DNA of 64,000 nt from Pararhizobium arenae (GTDB lineage Bacteria > Pseudomonadota > Alphaproteobacteria > Rhizobiales > Rhizobiaceae). Of the stretch, positions 18,788 to 27,738 are shown piece by piece. The position numbers were made by a program, and so were the translations under genes. How positions within the stretch are numbered: the stretch's first letter is position 1; the number at the start of each line of letters is the position of its first letter. The stretch spans positions 114,130 to 178,129 of the forward strand of contig NZ_MOOY01000007.1 of the NCBI RefSeq assembly GCF_001931685.1. Reading direction: 5' to 3'. Below the pieces are notes generated by a model. The model had not been told where the DNA came from. It saw only the letters and a list, made by a program, of their open reading frames with translations, and did no database searches.

Positions 18788-19354
18788 ATGAGCCGTATGT
18801 CACACCGCGGGGAGGGGGCGATCTCCTCCCCGGGCAGACGGGGTTTCATCCGGGTCTGGGACCCGATCGTTCGCCTGTTCCACTGGACCGTCGTCACCGC
18901 CTGCATCCTTAATCTCTTCATTCTGGAAGAGGGGCGTTACTGGCACCGTGTCACCGGCTATGGCGTGGCCGGTGTCCTGATCCTCCGCTTCGTCTGGGGC
19001 GTCATCGGAACGCGCTATGCCCGCTTCTCCGAGTTCTTCCCGACGCCACGCAAGCTTTTCCGGCAGATCACGGATATCAGGCAAGGCCACCATCCGCGCT
19101 TCATTGGCCACAATCCGCTCGCCTCGGTGATGATGCTGACCCTCATGCTGCTTTTGGCCGCCACGTGCACGACGGGCTGGATGACGACGCTTGATGCCTT
19201 CTGGGGCGAGAAGTGGCTGGAAGAGATTCACGGCCTTCTTGCCAACGGCATCATGGTCTTCGCCTTCATCCACGCGGGCGCTGCCCTGCTGGAGAGCTAC
19301 AGGCAGCGGGAAAATCTGGTCTGGTCGATGGTCACGGGCCGCAAATGGCTCTGA
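18788..19354 (+). CDS. Cytochrome b561-family di-haem membrane protein
   Basis: 188-residue membrane protein with four segments and the family opening RVWDPIVRLFHWTVV, where the His of LFHW is a haem ligand, plus further histidines in RYWHRVTGYG, the EIHGLLAN segment and AFIHAGAAL. It should accept or pass electrons at the inner membrane. Cotranscribed with the PepSY gene. Convergent with the M81 peptidase gene, with only 3 bases between the stops. Confidence 0.9.
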   Translation: MSRMSHRGEGAISSPGRRGFIRVWDPIVRLFHWTVVTACILNLFILEEGRYWHRVTGYGVAGVLILRFVWGVIGTRYARFSEFFPTPRKLFRQITDIRQGHHPRFIGHNPLASVMMLTLMLLLAATCTTGWMTTLDAFWGEKWLEEIHGLLANGIMVFAFIHAGAALLESYRQRENLVWSMVTGRKWL

Positions 19355-19357
19355 TCG

Positions 19358-20827
19358 TCAGGCGCTGATATCGGCGTGCGGGTTTTCCACCCGTGGCCAG
19401 ATGTTTTCCGGTGCGCGTCGATAGGCCGTCCGGGTCGGGTCGTTCGGGTAGGGTGTGCCGGCCGAGCAATAGATGATGTCCTTGGCGATCTTCGAAAACG
19501 ACGCATGGAAGTGGTTGGTCGATTTGATCAGCAGGATCTTGCAGGCAGTCGGGTCTATGCCGAGGGCGAAAAACAGGCTTGGATCGAAGCTCTGGGCGCG
19601 GGTCGAGTTCAAGATGATGTCGATGCCATCGAGCCGGATATGGGCGGCATCGCCGAAGGGTACGCGGCTTTCGCCGAAATCCATCTCGGCATTCTTCACG
19701 AGCTTGATGACGGTCACATGGCCGTCGATTGGTTTGCCCGTCCCCGGTGCCGACTTCGCACCGAAGCGGAGCGGGATGATCGCGCCTTCGCCGGCGGCCA
19801 TGCAGATCTGAACGGCAATTGGATCCCAGATCGTGCCGACCGCCACGCCTTTCGCGCCCCTTGCCATCAATTCTGCGAGGATGACCGTGGCGTCGCCTGC
19901 CGTGCCGCCGCCGGGATTGTCCCAGACATCGGCGATGACGACAGGGCCGTCTTCGGCAGACATGGCTTGTGACACAGCCTGCCTTTCATCCAGTTGCGGC
20001 GGGAAGAATGTGCCGCGATGTGCGAAGAGCTCCATGCCGATGGCTTCGGCAAGCTGCACACCTTTTTCCGGGCGATCTTTTGTCACGCAGATGACCTTCG
20101 TTCCCATCTCCGGCACATCGCCGGCCATGAAACCATGAATCACTGAGAGCGAGAGGACATCCGGATCGGACGCCTCCAGCGCCATCATCCTGTCGACGAT
20201 GCCGCGCATCGGCTGGCGAGAGGTGGGGAACACATCGATCATCCGGCAATCGAAAACGGACATGACCGGCCGGACTTTTCCGGCGAGCTTATCGAGGGCG
20301 ATCCGCCAAAGGTCTTCGGCGCGGGCGACGAAATCCGTGTGCGGAAATTCCTTGAAGGCGAGAAGAAAGGTCGACGCTTCGACACGCTTCTTCGTCAGGT
20401 GGCTGTGCGGGTCGAGGGAGGCGCAGAGAAGCGCATCGGGTCCGATGATGGTGCGGATGCGGTGCAGCAGGTCGCCTTCCGGGTCCTCGTACCCATCCGC
20501 CACCATGGCGCCATGCAGGCCGAGCACCACGCCATTAACCGGCATCGCCGCCTGAAGCTGGTCGAGAATTTCGTCGCGCAGGCGCTCATAGGTCTGGCGG
20601 TTTATGAGCCCGGCCGGATCAGCCCAGGCGGCGGTGCCTTCGATCAGCGTGAAGCCACGTTCCGCCGCCAACCGCCGGCCGACGGTGATCGGCGCGGTGC
20701 AGAGCGTGGGCGTTTCGGGGTGGGTGCCTGGTGGCGCGTAGAGAGAGGCTTCGAAAGCCCTGAAATCGATGGCGATGGGCGAGAAGGTGTTGGTCTCGGT
20801 CGCAAGTGCTGCCGTGAAAAGCCGCAT
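19358..20827 (-). CDS. M81-family metallopeptidase (MlrC-like)
   Basis: 489-residue protein of the MlrC family, named for microcystin-degradation protein MlrC; most members have unknown substrates. Signatures are ETNTFSP at the N terminus, LGLHGAMVADGYEDPEGDLL, SLDPHSHLT and DVWDNPGGGTAGDAT, with the His/Asp residues expected to bind zinc. ATG at 20827 gives the family start MRLFTAALATETNTF. It lies 10 bases downstream of the NTF2-like gene and at the end of the pca gene group, so it is probably transcribed with them. Confidence 0.87.
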   Translation of the reverse strand: MRLFTAALATETNTFSPIAIDFRAFEASLYAPPGTHPETPTLCTAPITVGRRLAAERGFTLIEGTAAWADPAGLINRQTYERLRDEILDQLQAAMPVNGVVLGLHGAMVADGYEDPEGDLLHRIRTIIGPDALLCASLDPHSHLTKKRVEASTFLLAFKEFPHTDFVARAEDLWRIALDKLAGKVRPVMSVFDCRMIDVFPTSRQPMRGIVDRMMALEASDPDVLSLSVIHGFMAGDVPEMGTKVICVTKDRPEKGVQLAEAIGMELFAHRGTFFPPQLDERQAVSQAMSAEDGPVVIADVWDNPGGGTAGDATVILAELMARGAKGVAVGTIWDPIAVQICMAAGEGAIIPLRFGAKSAPGTGKPIDGHVTVIKLVKNAEMDFGESRVPFGDAAHIRLDGIDIILNSTRAQSFDPSLFFALGIDPTACKILLIKSTNHFHASFSKIAKDIIYCSAGTPYPNDPTRTAYRRAPENIWPRVENPHADISA

Positions 20828-20837
20828 GATCTGTCTC

Positions 20838-21329
20838 TCAGACCGTGCCCATCGGATAGGGCAGGTAGCCGGTGAAGCCGGCGATCTTCCAGCGGCCGCC
20901 GTCGCGACGGCAGGTGTAGAGCGTCTGCCACTGCATGATGTCACGGGTGCCGTCTGCCTTCAGGATACTGCCGTCGAATTTCTTGCGCACCAGCGCCGTA
21001 TCGCTAGCAATCTCGATCTCCGTGAGATGGGTGGTGGTAAAGATTGCGGTGCGCGGGTCTTCGGCAAAGCTTTCCCTGGCGAAATCCTGCGCCTGCCGCA
21101 GCCATTCGTCGCGGTAGGCGGCAAGATCTGGGAAGGCGAGCGTCCAGCGGTCGGGATTGTCGGCCTTGTTGCCGCTGATGGCGAGGAAACCAGTCTCAAT
21201 GAAATCGCCGGCAACACGGTTCCAGTCGGCTGCCAGAAAAGCGTCGATATCACGGGTGACCAGCATGTCCCAGATTTCGCGGCGGTCGGGATCGGTGGCG
21301 GGGAAAGGATTGGAGAAGGGGTCGCGCAT
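20838..21329 (-). CDS. NTF2/SnoaL-like protein
   Basis: 163-residue soluble protein with an NTF2-like fold: EIWDMLVTRDIDAFLAADWNRVAGDF at the start and a C-terminal strand pair with WQTLYTCRRDGGRWKIAGFTGYLP. No catalytic motif can be named. It lies 86 bases downstream of pcaB and 10 bases upstream of the M81 peptidase gene, in the same direction. Its presence in the aromatic operon suggests a small accessory role in handling an organic acid, but this is inference. Confidence 0.7.
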   Translation of the reverse strand: MRDPFSNPFPATDPDRREIWDMLVTRDIDAFLAADWNRVAGDFIETGFLAISGNKADNPDRWTLAFPDLAAYRDEWLRQAQDFARESFAEDPRTAIFTTTHLTEIEIASDTALVRKKFDGSILKADGTRDIMQWQTLYTCRRDGGRWKIAGFTGYLPYPMGTV

Positions 21330-21414
21330 GTCAGCGATTCGTCCAGATTGATCTGGTCTATCTTTCGGCTCCGCTCCAGCCGTCCGTCAATCCTCGTACG
21401 GACAATGTTGCCGG

Positions 21415-22461
21415 TTATTCCGTGCCGAGTTTGACGATGTTGTCGGCCAGTTGCGCGGCGAGCTTCAGGGAAACGCCGGCCGCCATGGCCATCTGCGGCA
21501 GGATCATCCATTCTAGCGTCCAGGCGGCACCCGAGCGTTCCTGCTCATGCACCATAGATTGCTGAATGCCGGCGATCTGCGTGGCGTTGAAGCGGGCGAG
21601 CGCCACCAACGTTTCGGCCGCGACAGGGTTTTGCTTGTGCGCCATGGCAGACGAGCCGCCACCGCCTTGCAACTTGATCTCGCCGCCGGCCTGCGCCAAG
21701 AGCGCGATATCCTGACCGAATTTTCCGAGGCTGCCTGTGATCAGCGAGAAGATATGGGCGATATCGGCGATGGGCAGGCGCTGGCTTTGCCATTGTGACT
21801 GGTCGGAAAGCCCAAGTTCGGCTGCGAGCGCCGAGCGCACAGGGGCCGCCTTGTCGCCGAGTTTGTCGAGCGTGCCGGCCGCGCCGCCGAATTGCAGCGG
21901 GAAACGCTGCTGCATAAGGCGCTCGCTGTATTCTACAAGCGGTGTCTTCCAGCTTGCCAACCGGTCGGAGACGGTGATCGGGATGGCCGCCTGCATGCGG
22001 GTACGCCCCATCAGGGCGCGGCTTCCAAACTGCGCGTCGAGCTTTTCAAGGCTTTTCGCTACCGTGAAGAGGCGTCCGGCGAGAATGTAGAAGACCTTCT
22101 TCAGCCGCAGCATCAGGCTCGTGTCGATCGCATCCTGGCTGGTTGCGCCGAGATGCAGGCTCTTCGCCGCATCCCCGCCAATCGCTTCCCGCAGTTGCTT
22201 GACCAAATCGGGGATGACGACGCCATCCGTGCCGACCGCCTTGCGCAGGCTTGCCACATCCGGGCGAAACCCGGAGCAGACCTCGGCGATGCGGGCGGCA
22301 TCGGCTTGCGAGAGCAGGCCAGCGCCAGCCTCGGCCCTTGCAACCGCCGCCTCGAAGGTGAGCATGGCCGCGATATCGGCCTCGACTGTGAAATGGGCGC
22401 CAATTTCCTCATCGCCAAGAAGGCCGGCAAGGAAAGGATGCTCGAAGACGGAAACGGTCAT
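21415..22461 (-). CDS. pcaB: 3-carboxy-cis,cis-muconate cycloisomerase
   Basis: 348-residue member of the fumarase/argininosuccinate lyase superfamily. It converts 3-carboxymuconate to 4-carboxymuconolactone in protocatechuate breakdown. The superfamily signature SSAMAHKQNPVAAETL is at about residues 230-245, with LHLGATSQDAIDT at about 100. Length fits the short rhizobial PcaB form (enterobacterial and Pseudomonas versions are about 100 residues longer). Starts 8 bases after the pcaG stop on the same strand. Confidence 0.93.
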   Translation of the reverse strand: MTVSVFEHPFLAGLLGDEEIGAHFTVEADIAAMLTFEAAVARAEAGAGLLSQADAARIAEVCSGFRPDVASLRKAVGTDGVVIPDLVKQLREAIGGDAAKSLHLGATSQDAIDTSLMLRLKKVFYILAGRLFTVAKSLEKLDAQFGSRALMGRTRMQAAIPITVSDRLASWKTPLVEYSERLMQQRFPLQFGGAAGTLDKLGDKAAPVRSALAAELGLSDQSQWQSQRLPIADIAHIFSLITGSLGKFGQDIALLAQAGGEIKLQGGGGSSAMAHKQNPVAAETLVALARFNATQIAGIQQSMVHEQERSGAAWTLEWMILPQMAMAAGVSLKLAAQLADNIVKLGTE

Positions 22462-22469
22462 GCCTGCAC

Positions 22470-23084
22470 TCAGATATCGAGGAACACGGTCTCCTTCTCC
22501 CCCTGGAGATGGATATCGAAGTTATAGACCGAGCCCTCGCGGGTTGCCACCATGGTCAGGACACGGTGGCGATGTTCGATGCGCATCAGCAGCGGATCCG
22601 CTGCATTGGCCTCGACTTCCTCAGGGAAATACATGCGGGTGTGCAGGCCGATATTGATGCCGCGCGCCACAATCCAGAAGGTGATGTGCGGCGCCATCTT
22701 GCGGCCGTCCCTGAACGGGGCGCGGCCGGGCTTGATGGTTTCGAAGCTGTAGACGCCGGTCTGGCCGTCAGAGGCGCAACGGCCCCAGCCGGTGAAATTC
22801 GGATCGGCGGTGCCGCGCATTTCGGCCGGGCTGTTGTAGAGGCCGCTAGCATCGGCCTGCCAGACTTCCACCAGCGCATCCTTGAGCGGGCTGCCGGCGC
22901 CATCGATCACCCGGCCGGTGACGGTGATGCGGTCGCCAAGCGTACGCTCGTTGACCATGCTGGAGCCGAGATCGGAGGGATAAACGCCGGTGATATCGGC
23001 GAAATTCGGCGTGCAGCCGATGTGGACATAAGGCCCTGCCGTCTGCGACGGGGTTTCCTTGAGATATCCGAGCGACTGGACCAT
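22470..23084 (-). CDS. pcaG: Protocatechuate 3,4-dioxygenase alpha subunit
   Basis: 204-residue alpha subunit of the intradiol ring-cleavage enzyme. It shares the intradiol dioxygenase beta-sandwich (VTGRVIDGAGSPLKDALVEVWQADASG) and has APHITFWIVARGINIGLHTRMYFP in place of the iron-ligand block of the beta subunit. Its start overlaps the pcaH stop by one base, so translation is coupled, in keeping with the alpha/beta complex. Confidence 0.95.
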   Translation of the reverse strand: MVQSLGYLKETPSQTAGPYVHIGCTPNFADITGVYPSDLGSSMVNERTLGDRITVTGRVIDGAGSPLKDALVEVWQADASGLYNSPAEMRGTADPNFTGWGRCASDGQTGVYSFETIKPGRAPFRDGRKMAPHITFWIVARGINIGLHTRMYFPEEVEANAADPLLMRIEHRHRVLTMVATREGSVYNFDIHLQGEKETVFLDI

Positions 23085-23833
23085 CAGTTGCCCTCCATGC
23101 GGTTTTCAAAAAGCGTCGAGCGGCGGCCGCGCAGTACAATATCGAACTTGTAGGCGCGGGCGTCCATCGGGATCGTATTCGCCCAGTCGAGCGGCGCGAT
23201 GAGCTGTTCGATGGCGGCGCGGTCCGGGATGGTGGCGACGATCGGACACTTCCAGATCATCGGGTCGCCCTCGAAATACATCTGCGTAATCAGCCGCTGG
23301 GCAAAGCCGTGGCCGAAAACCGAGAAGTGGATATGGGCCGGACGCCAGTCGTTAACGCCGTTCGGCCAGGGGTAGGGGCCTGGCTTGATGGTGCGGAAGC
23401 TGTAGAAGCCGTTTTCATCGGTAATCGTGCGGCCGCAGCCGCCGAAATTCGGATCAAGCGGCGCGAGATAGCTTTCCTTCTTGTGGCGATAGCGGCCGCC
23501 GGCATTGGCCTGCCAGAATTCGAGCAGCGCGCCGGGCACGGGGCGGGCGCGCTCGTCCAGCACGCGACCATGCACGATGATGCGCTCGCCGATGGCGCTT
23601 TCGCCGGATTTGGCGAAGTTGTGGATCAGGTCGTTGTCCAGTTCGCCCAGCATCGAATGGCCGAAGACCGGGCCGGTGATTTCCGAAATCGTGCCATCCA
23701 GCGAAAGCAGCGCCTTCTGCGGCGAACGCAGCACGGAGGTCTTGTAGCCGGGGGTGAGGCCGGGTGCATGCCAGCCGCGGTCGCGCGGGAAAAAGGCGCC
23801 GGTTTCCGGCTTCCGGTTGGAAAAATCAGTCAT
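23084..23833 (-). CDS. pcaH: Protocatechuate 3,4-dioxygenase beta subunit
   Basis: 249-residue catalytic subunit that binds the non-haem Fe(III) and cleaves protocatechuate to 3-carboxymuconate. Iron ligands are visible as Tyr in GGRYRHK, Tyr in KPGPYPWPN and the two His of [11 protein letters not shown]. The beta-sandwich signature [29 protein letters not shown] precedes them. Lies 9 bases after pcaC. Confidence 0.95.
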   Translation of the reverse strand: MTDFSNRKPETGAFFPRDRGWHAPGLTPGYKTSVLRSPQKALLSLDGTISEITGPVFGHSMLGELDNDLIHNFAKSGESAIGERIIVHGRVLDERARPVPGALLEFWQANAGGRYRHKKESYLAPLDPNFGGCGRTITDENGFYSFRTIKPGPYPWPNGVNDWRPAHIHFSVFGHGFAQRLITQMYFEGDPMIWKCPIVATIPDRAAIEQLIAPLDWANTIPMDARAYKFDIVLRGRRSTLFENRMEGN

Positions 23834-23842
23834 TGTTCTGCC

Positions 23843-24241
23843 TCATGCAGCCTGTTCGGCATCAATATGCTCGAAAACCTCTTTGGCGATCTTGATGGCG
23901 CGGTTGGCCGCTGGAACGCCTGCGTAGATCGCCACATGCAGGAGCGCTTCGCGGATATCGTCGCGGCTGGCGCCGGTGTTCATTGTCGCGCGCACATGCA
24001 TGGCCACCTCCTCGTCATGACCAAGAGCGGCCAACAGCGCGATCGTCACCATGGAGCGCTCCCGCTTGGTCCAGTTGGGTCGCGACCAGACATTGCCCCA
24101 GGCAGCCTCGGTGATCAATTCCTGGAAGGGCTGGTCGAATTCGGTCGTTTTCGCCTGCGCCTTGTCCACATGGCGATCTCCCAGCACGGCGCGGCGGGTT
24201 TTCAGCCCCTGGGCATATCGTTCGGAAGTCGCTTCGCTCAT
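23843..24241 (-). CDS. pcaC: 4-carboxymuconolactone decarboxylase
   Basis: 132-residue CMD/AhpD-fold enzyme that decarboxylates 4-carboxymuconolactone to 3-oxoadipate enol-lactone. Typical sequence: AWGNVWSRPNWTKRERSMVTIALLAALGHDEEVAMHVRATMNTGASRDDIREALLHVAIYAGVPAA (middle and C-terminal helices). Overlaps the pcaD stop by one base. Confidence 0.94.
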   Translation of the reverse strand: MSEATSERYAQGLKTRRAVLGDRHVDKAQAKTTEFDQPFQELITEAAWGNVWSRPNWTKRERSMVTIALLAALGHDEEVAMHVRATMNTGASRDDIREALLHVAIYAGVPAANRAIKIAKEVFEHIDAEQAA

Positions 24242-25038
24242 CAGGCTGGCTCCAATGTATCGATGAAGGCGCGCAGGATTGCCGTCAGCGCCTCCGGTTG
24301 TTCGACGCAGGGGATATGACCGGCGTCCTTGATCACTTCATAGCGCGCGCCGGGAATGAGACGCGCGGTCGACAAGACGAGATCGGGCGGCGTGGAGCCG
24401 TCCTGATCGCCGACGATGCAGATCGTCGGAACGGAAATTTTCTTTGCGGCTTCGGTGAAATCGGCATCGCGGACGGAAGCGCAGGTGCCGGTATAGCCGG
24501 CGACGGGCTGCCGGATCAGCATGTTACGATAGCCGTGAAAGGCGATGTTTTCCGGCCGGCGGAAGGCCGGGGTGAACCAGCGCTCGAGAACGCTGTCGGC
24601 AAGACTGGCGATGCCATTGGCTTCGACCGCTGCGATACGGGTGTTCCACATCTCAGGCGTGCCGATCTTGTGGGCGGTGTCGCAGAGGATCAGTGCGCGC
24701 ACGAGGTCGGGCCGCGTGGCATAGAGGCCCTGCGCGATCTGCCCGCCGACGGAAAGGCCGCAGATGACAGCGCTTTTCACCGACAGGAAATCGAGAAGGC
24801 CGGCGAGATCGGAAACATGCAGGTCGATGGAGTAGGGGATATCACCAACATCGGAGAGACCATGGCCGCGCTTGTCATAGAGCACGATCGCGAAATCGCC
24901 GGCCAGCCGCACGATCACGTCGCGCCAGATACGGAAATCCGTGCCCAGCGAATTGGAAAAGACCAGCACCGGCTTGTCACCGGTGCCGCCGATCACCTGG
25001 TAGTGAAGGGCGATGTCGTTGATGCGTGCGAACTGCAT
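24241..25038 (-). CDS. pcaD: 3-oxoadipate enol-lactonase
   Basis: 265-residue alpha/beta hydrolase that opens 3-oxoadipate enol-lactone to 3-oxoadipate. Nucleophile elbow CGLSVGG at about residue 92-98 with the Ser, oxyanion segment FSNSLGTDFRIW, and the C-terminal catalytic His in DAGHIPCVEQPE. ATG at 25038 gives the usual MQFARINDIALHYQ. First gene of the pcaDCHGB operon; the succeeding steps (pcaIJ, pcaF) are not in the window. Confidence 0.94.
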   Translation of the reverse strand: MQFARINDIALHYQVIGGTGDKPVLVFSNSLGTDFRIWRDVIVRLAGDFAIVLYDKRGHGLSDVGDIPYSIDLHVSDLAGLLDFLSVKSAVICGLSVGGQIAQGLYATRPDLVRALILCDTAHKIGTPEMWNTRIAAVEANGIASLADSVLERWFTPAFRRPENIAFHGYRNMLIRQPVAGYTGTCASVRDADFTEAAKKISVPTICIVGDQDGSTPPDLVLSTARLIPGARYEVIKDAGHIPCVEQPEALTAILRAFIDTLEPA

Positions 25039-25104
25039 GATTTTCCTCCGAAGCCAAATTGGAACTTTAATTTGGTTAGGTAAAATGACATTTTCCGGTA
25101 ATTC

Positions 25105-25121
25105 ATTAACTCCGGGGTTAT
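25105..25121 (-). promoter_or_regulatory. PcaQ-binding site
   Basis: On the minus strand the bases read ATAACC-CCGG-AGTTAAT. This matches, in 11 of 12 half-site bases, the ATAACC-N4-GGTTAA-type site described for rhizobial PcaQ. It lies in the 89-base gap between pcaD and pcaQ, just ahead of the pcaQ start and about 70 bases from pcaD, as expected for an activator that also represses itself. Confidence 0.75.
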
Positions 25122-25127
25122 GTGTCA

Positions 25128-26081
25128 ATGGTCGACAGCCGTGTGAAGTTTCGTCATCTGCAGACCTTTGTCGAGGTTGCACGCCAGCGCAGCGTGATGA
25201 AGGCGGCAGAGCTTTTGCACGTCAGCCAGCCGGCAGTGACCAAGACGATCCGCGAGCTGGAGGAGGTGCTGGGCGTCGCCGTTTTCGAGCGGGAAGGGCG
25301 CGGCATCAAGATCACCCGTTACGGCGAGGCATTCCTGCGCCATGCCGGAGCGGCCCTGACGGCGATCCGGCAGGGGCTCGATTCCGTGTCTCAGGAGCGT
25401 TCGGGTGACGGGCCGCCCGTCAGGGTCGGTGCCTTGCCGACCGTTTCCACACGCATCATGCCGCGCGCCATGCAGCATTTTCTGGAGGAGAAGACGGGCA
25501 GCCGGATCAAGATCGTCACCGGAGAAAATTCGGTTTTGCTGGAGCAGTTGCGGATCGGCGATCTCGATCTTGTCGTCGGTCGTCTTGCCGCACCGGAACA
25601 GATGACCGGATTTTCGTTCGAGCATCTTTATTCCGAGCAGGTGGTCTTTGTGGTGCGAAAGGGGCATCCCCTTCTCGCGAACAAGGCATCAACCTTCGGC
25701 GACCTTGGAAACTATACTGTTCTCATGCCGACGCGCGGCTCCATCATCCGGCCTTTCGTCGAGCGGTTCCTGATTGCCAATGGCATTGTCGGGGTCACCA
25801 ACCAGATCGAGACCGTCTCGGATTCCTTCGGGCGTGCTTTCGTGCGCAGCAGTGATGCCATCTGGATCATCTCCGCCGGCGTCGTCGCCTCGGATGTGGA
25901 AGATGGTCTTCTGGAAATTCTCGATATCGATACGGTCGAGACGCGCGGGCCGGTCGGGCTGACGGTCAGGACGGATTCGGTTCCTTCCATGCCTCAGCAA
26001 ATTCTGATGCAGACCATTCGCGAAGCAGCGCGCGAGCTTGGTTCGGGAGTGGTCGTACGCATTGAGGTTTCAGATAAATAA
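25128..26081 (+). CDS. pcaQ: LysR-type activator of the pca operon
   Basis: 317-residue LysR regulator. N-terminal winged HTH at about 5-65 (FRHLQTFVEVARQRSVMKAAELLHVSQPAVTKTIRELEEVLGVAVFER), then a LysR substrate-binding domain (VRVGALPTVSTRIMPRAMQHF). Gene position, divergent from pcaD with a PcaQ site between, identifies it. PcaQ of rhizobia responds to 3-carboxymuconate or the lactone. I prefer ATG at 25128; GTG at 25122 adds two residues. Confidence 0.93.
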   Translation: MVDSRVKFRHLQTFVEVARQRSVMKAAELLHVSQPAVTKTIRELEEVLGVAVFEREGRGIKITRYGEAFLRHAGAALTAIRQGLDSVSQERSGDGPPVRVGALPTVSTRIMPRAMQHFLEEKTGSRIKIVTGENSVLLEQLRIGDLDLVVGRLAAPEQMTGFSFEHLYSEQVVFVVRKGHPLLANKASTFGDLGNYTVLMPTRGSIIRPFVERFLIANGIVGVTNQIETVSDSFGRAFVRSSDAIWIISAGVVASDVEDGLLEILDIDTVETRGPVGLTVRTDSVPSMPQQILMQTIREAARELGSGVVVRIEVSDK

Positions 26082-26108
26082 TCGCTGCGCGAGGAAACGC
26101 GCAGCGAT
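26081..26108. terminator. 11-base hairpin between convergent pcaQ and DUF982 gene
   Basis: ATCGCTGCGCG (26081-26091), AGGAAA loop, CGCGCAGCGAT (26098-26108). A perfect stem that starts at the last base of the pcaQ stop and sits 6 bases from the end of the opposing gene, so it may end both transcripts. Confidence 0.6.
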
Positions 26109-26114
26109 GGGAGG

Positions 26115-26351
26115 TCAGGCCAGAATGCCGGCTTGGCGGGCCGCGGTCACGAAAGAGGCGAAGGCAGCCTTTGGGCTGCGGATGCCGTCCAGCGCATCCA
26201 GGCAATGCTGAAGCGCACGGCGATAGGCATTGTCGCGCTTGCCTGGCCAGCGACGCAGAAACTCCACGGCGTCCCAGGCGCTGGCGATGATGTTTTCCTG
26301 GCTCTGTTTAATGGTCACTCTGACGGGGGTGGGGAAGGGCTTGTAACTCAA
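26115..26351 (-). CDS. DUF982 family protein
   Basis: 78-residue DUF982 protein, a family found almost only in Rhizobiales, often in many copies per genome, with no known function. The characteristic block AWDAVEFLRRWPGKRDNAYRRALQHCLDALDGIRSPKAAFASFVTAARQAGI is complete. The only suitable start is TTG at 26351, preceded by gagga. Monocistronic, convergent with pcaQ. Confidence 0.8.
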   Translation of the reverse strand: MSYKPFPTPVRVTIKQSQENIIASAWDAVEFLRRWPGKRDNAYRRALQHCLDALDGIRSPKAAFASFVTAARQAGILA

Positions 26352-26534
26352 CTCGTCCTCGCATGCGTATTGAAATTGCGGCGAGGAAACGCGATGGATC
26401 GGGGAAGGTTCCGGCCCTGATTTTACATTCTTTTCCGCTTATTGTCGGATGCGCTTGAATAAGCGGCGCCCCGCGTTCGTCATCATGGAACACGCAGTTT
26501 TTCTGCGCTTGGACGAATAGGGAGAGGAAGCATC

Positions 26535-26774
26535 ATGTCGAGGAATCGCAAGCTCTGGCTTGGGTGGATTTTCATCGTCGTCAATGGCCTGTACCTGATC
26601 ATCGGCCTCGTGAGCAACGATATGGGCGGCATCATCAGCCTCGGCTATAACCCCGATGCGCCACTCTCCTTCGATGCGGCGCCCGGCCGGTTCCTGCTCG
26701 GCATCTTGCTCTATGGCGCGATCATGGTGGTGGGCGTGAAGATGGTGCTGGAGGCGCAGCGGATGGAGGGCTGA
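26535..26774 (+). CDS. Small two-segment membrane protein, unknown
   Basis: 79 residues with two hydrophobic segments, about 8-28 (LWLGWIFIVVNGLYLIIGLV) and about 53-72 (FLLGILLYGAIMVVGVKMVL), joined by a short loop containing NPDAPLSFDAAPG. gggagaggaag precedes the ATG. No family recognised. It is convergent with the GntR gene, 6 bases apart. Confidence 0.6.
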   Translation: MSRNRKLWLGWIFIVVNGLYLIIGLVSNDMGGIISLGYNPDAPLSFDAAPGRFLLGILLYGAIMVVGVKMVLEAQRMEG

Positions 26775-26780
26775 CGACGG

Positions 26781-27476
26781 TCAGAGACGGAAGGCTTCCT
26801 TGAGTTCGGAACCCTTTTCGGCGCGAAGGTCGAGGTCAGCCTCAATGTGATCGATGTGATGGATCATCAGCTTACAGGCGCGCTCGAGGTCCTTTTTCTC
26901 GATGGCGTCCAGAATATCCTCATGCTCATGATGGCCGCAGCTGGAAATGGCGGACTGGCCATAAAGCGCGATGACCAACGACGAGCGGGCGACGAGTTCA
27001 TCCATGAAACGTTGAAGCACGGCATTTTTGGTGAGCGATGTCAGCATCAGGTGAAAATCGCCGGAAGCCTTGATCTCCGCGCGGCGGGCCGACTGGCCAC
27101 GCTCGCCCATCAGGCGGCGCTCTTCCATCAGCAATTGTTTCAAGTGCTGGATATCCGATGGCGTGATGTGCCTGGCGGCTTCCATCAGCACGCCGGGCTC
27201 GATCATGCGCCGGGTGGCGAAGATCTGTCGCGCTTCCTCGGGCGAGGGATTGGCGACGAAGGCGCCGCGGTTTTTCTCGACATTGACCAGTCCCTCATAG
27301 GAAAGGGCCTGCAGCGCACCACGAACGAGCGTGCGGCTGACATGGAAGAGGGCGCCGACATCGGCTTCCGAAAGCTTGGTGCCGGGCGCCAGACGGCGAT
27401 CGACAATCGCATCGCGAATGGCTTCGCGAATATACTGCGTGTCGATGTCGATGGGATCGGTTGCGGCTGTGGTCAT
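26781..27476 (-). CDS. GntR/FadR-family (FCD) transcriptional regulator
   Basis: 231 residues: GntR winged helix at about 14-78 (REAIRDAIVDRRLAPGTKLSEADVGALFHVSRTLVRGALQALSYEGLVNVEKNRGAFV), then an FCD helical ligand domain with the metal/ligand-binding histidines expected in FHLMLTSLTKN and HHEHEDILDAIEKKD. ATG at 27476 chosen; the longer frame begins in the control region. Divergent from the ABC operon at 27739 and so probably its regulator. Confidence 0.87.
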   Translation of the reverse strand: MTTAATDPIDIDTQYIREAIRDAIVDRRLAPGTKLSEADVGALFHVSRTLVRGALQALSYEGLVNVEKNRGAFVANPSPEEARQIFATRRMIEPGVLMEAARHITPSDIQHLKQLLMEERRLMGERGQSARRAEIKASGDFHLMLTSLTKNAVLQRFMDELVARSSLVIALYGQSAISSCGHHEHEDILDAIEKKDLERACKLMIHHIDHIEADLDLRAEKGSELKEAFRL

Positions 27477-27561
27477 GGATGAACTCTTAACACTCTGCCT
27501 ATGAGTGTATAGCGCTTGCCCCGCAAAGTTAATCGTCAATCGTAGAAAATTCATCGGTCAA

Positions 27562-27573
27562 ATTGTATACGAT
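27562..27573. promoter_or_regulatory. Candidate GntR operator
   Basis: ATTGTATACGAT is a 12-base near-palindrome (one mismatched pair around GTATAC) about 90 bases upstream of the GntR start. A second TGTATA-containing stretch lies at 27507-27513. FCD-type GntR proteins often bind such TNGTATACNA sites. The remaining bases to 27738 are AT-rich promoter DNA. Confidence 0.4.
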
Positions 27574-27738
27574 CTGTTGCCTTAATTGAGTACGAAAGCC
27601 TATTTTCTGAGCAAAATGATGATTGCAGAAAAATGGTGCAACTTTGAAAATTTGAAAAGCCGTTTGAACGCAATGGCTTATTAAGCGACATCCGATCTGG
27701 CACGGCGAATGCATCGTTAATCCCGTCACAGGGGAGAC

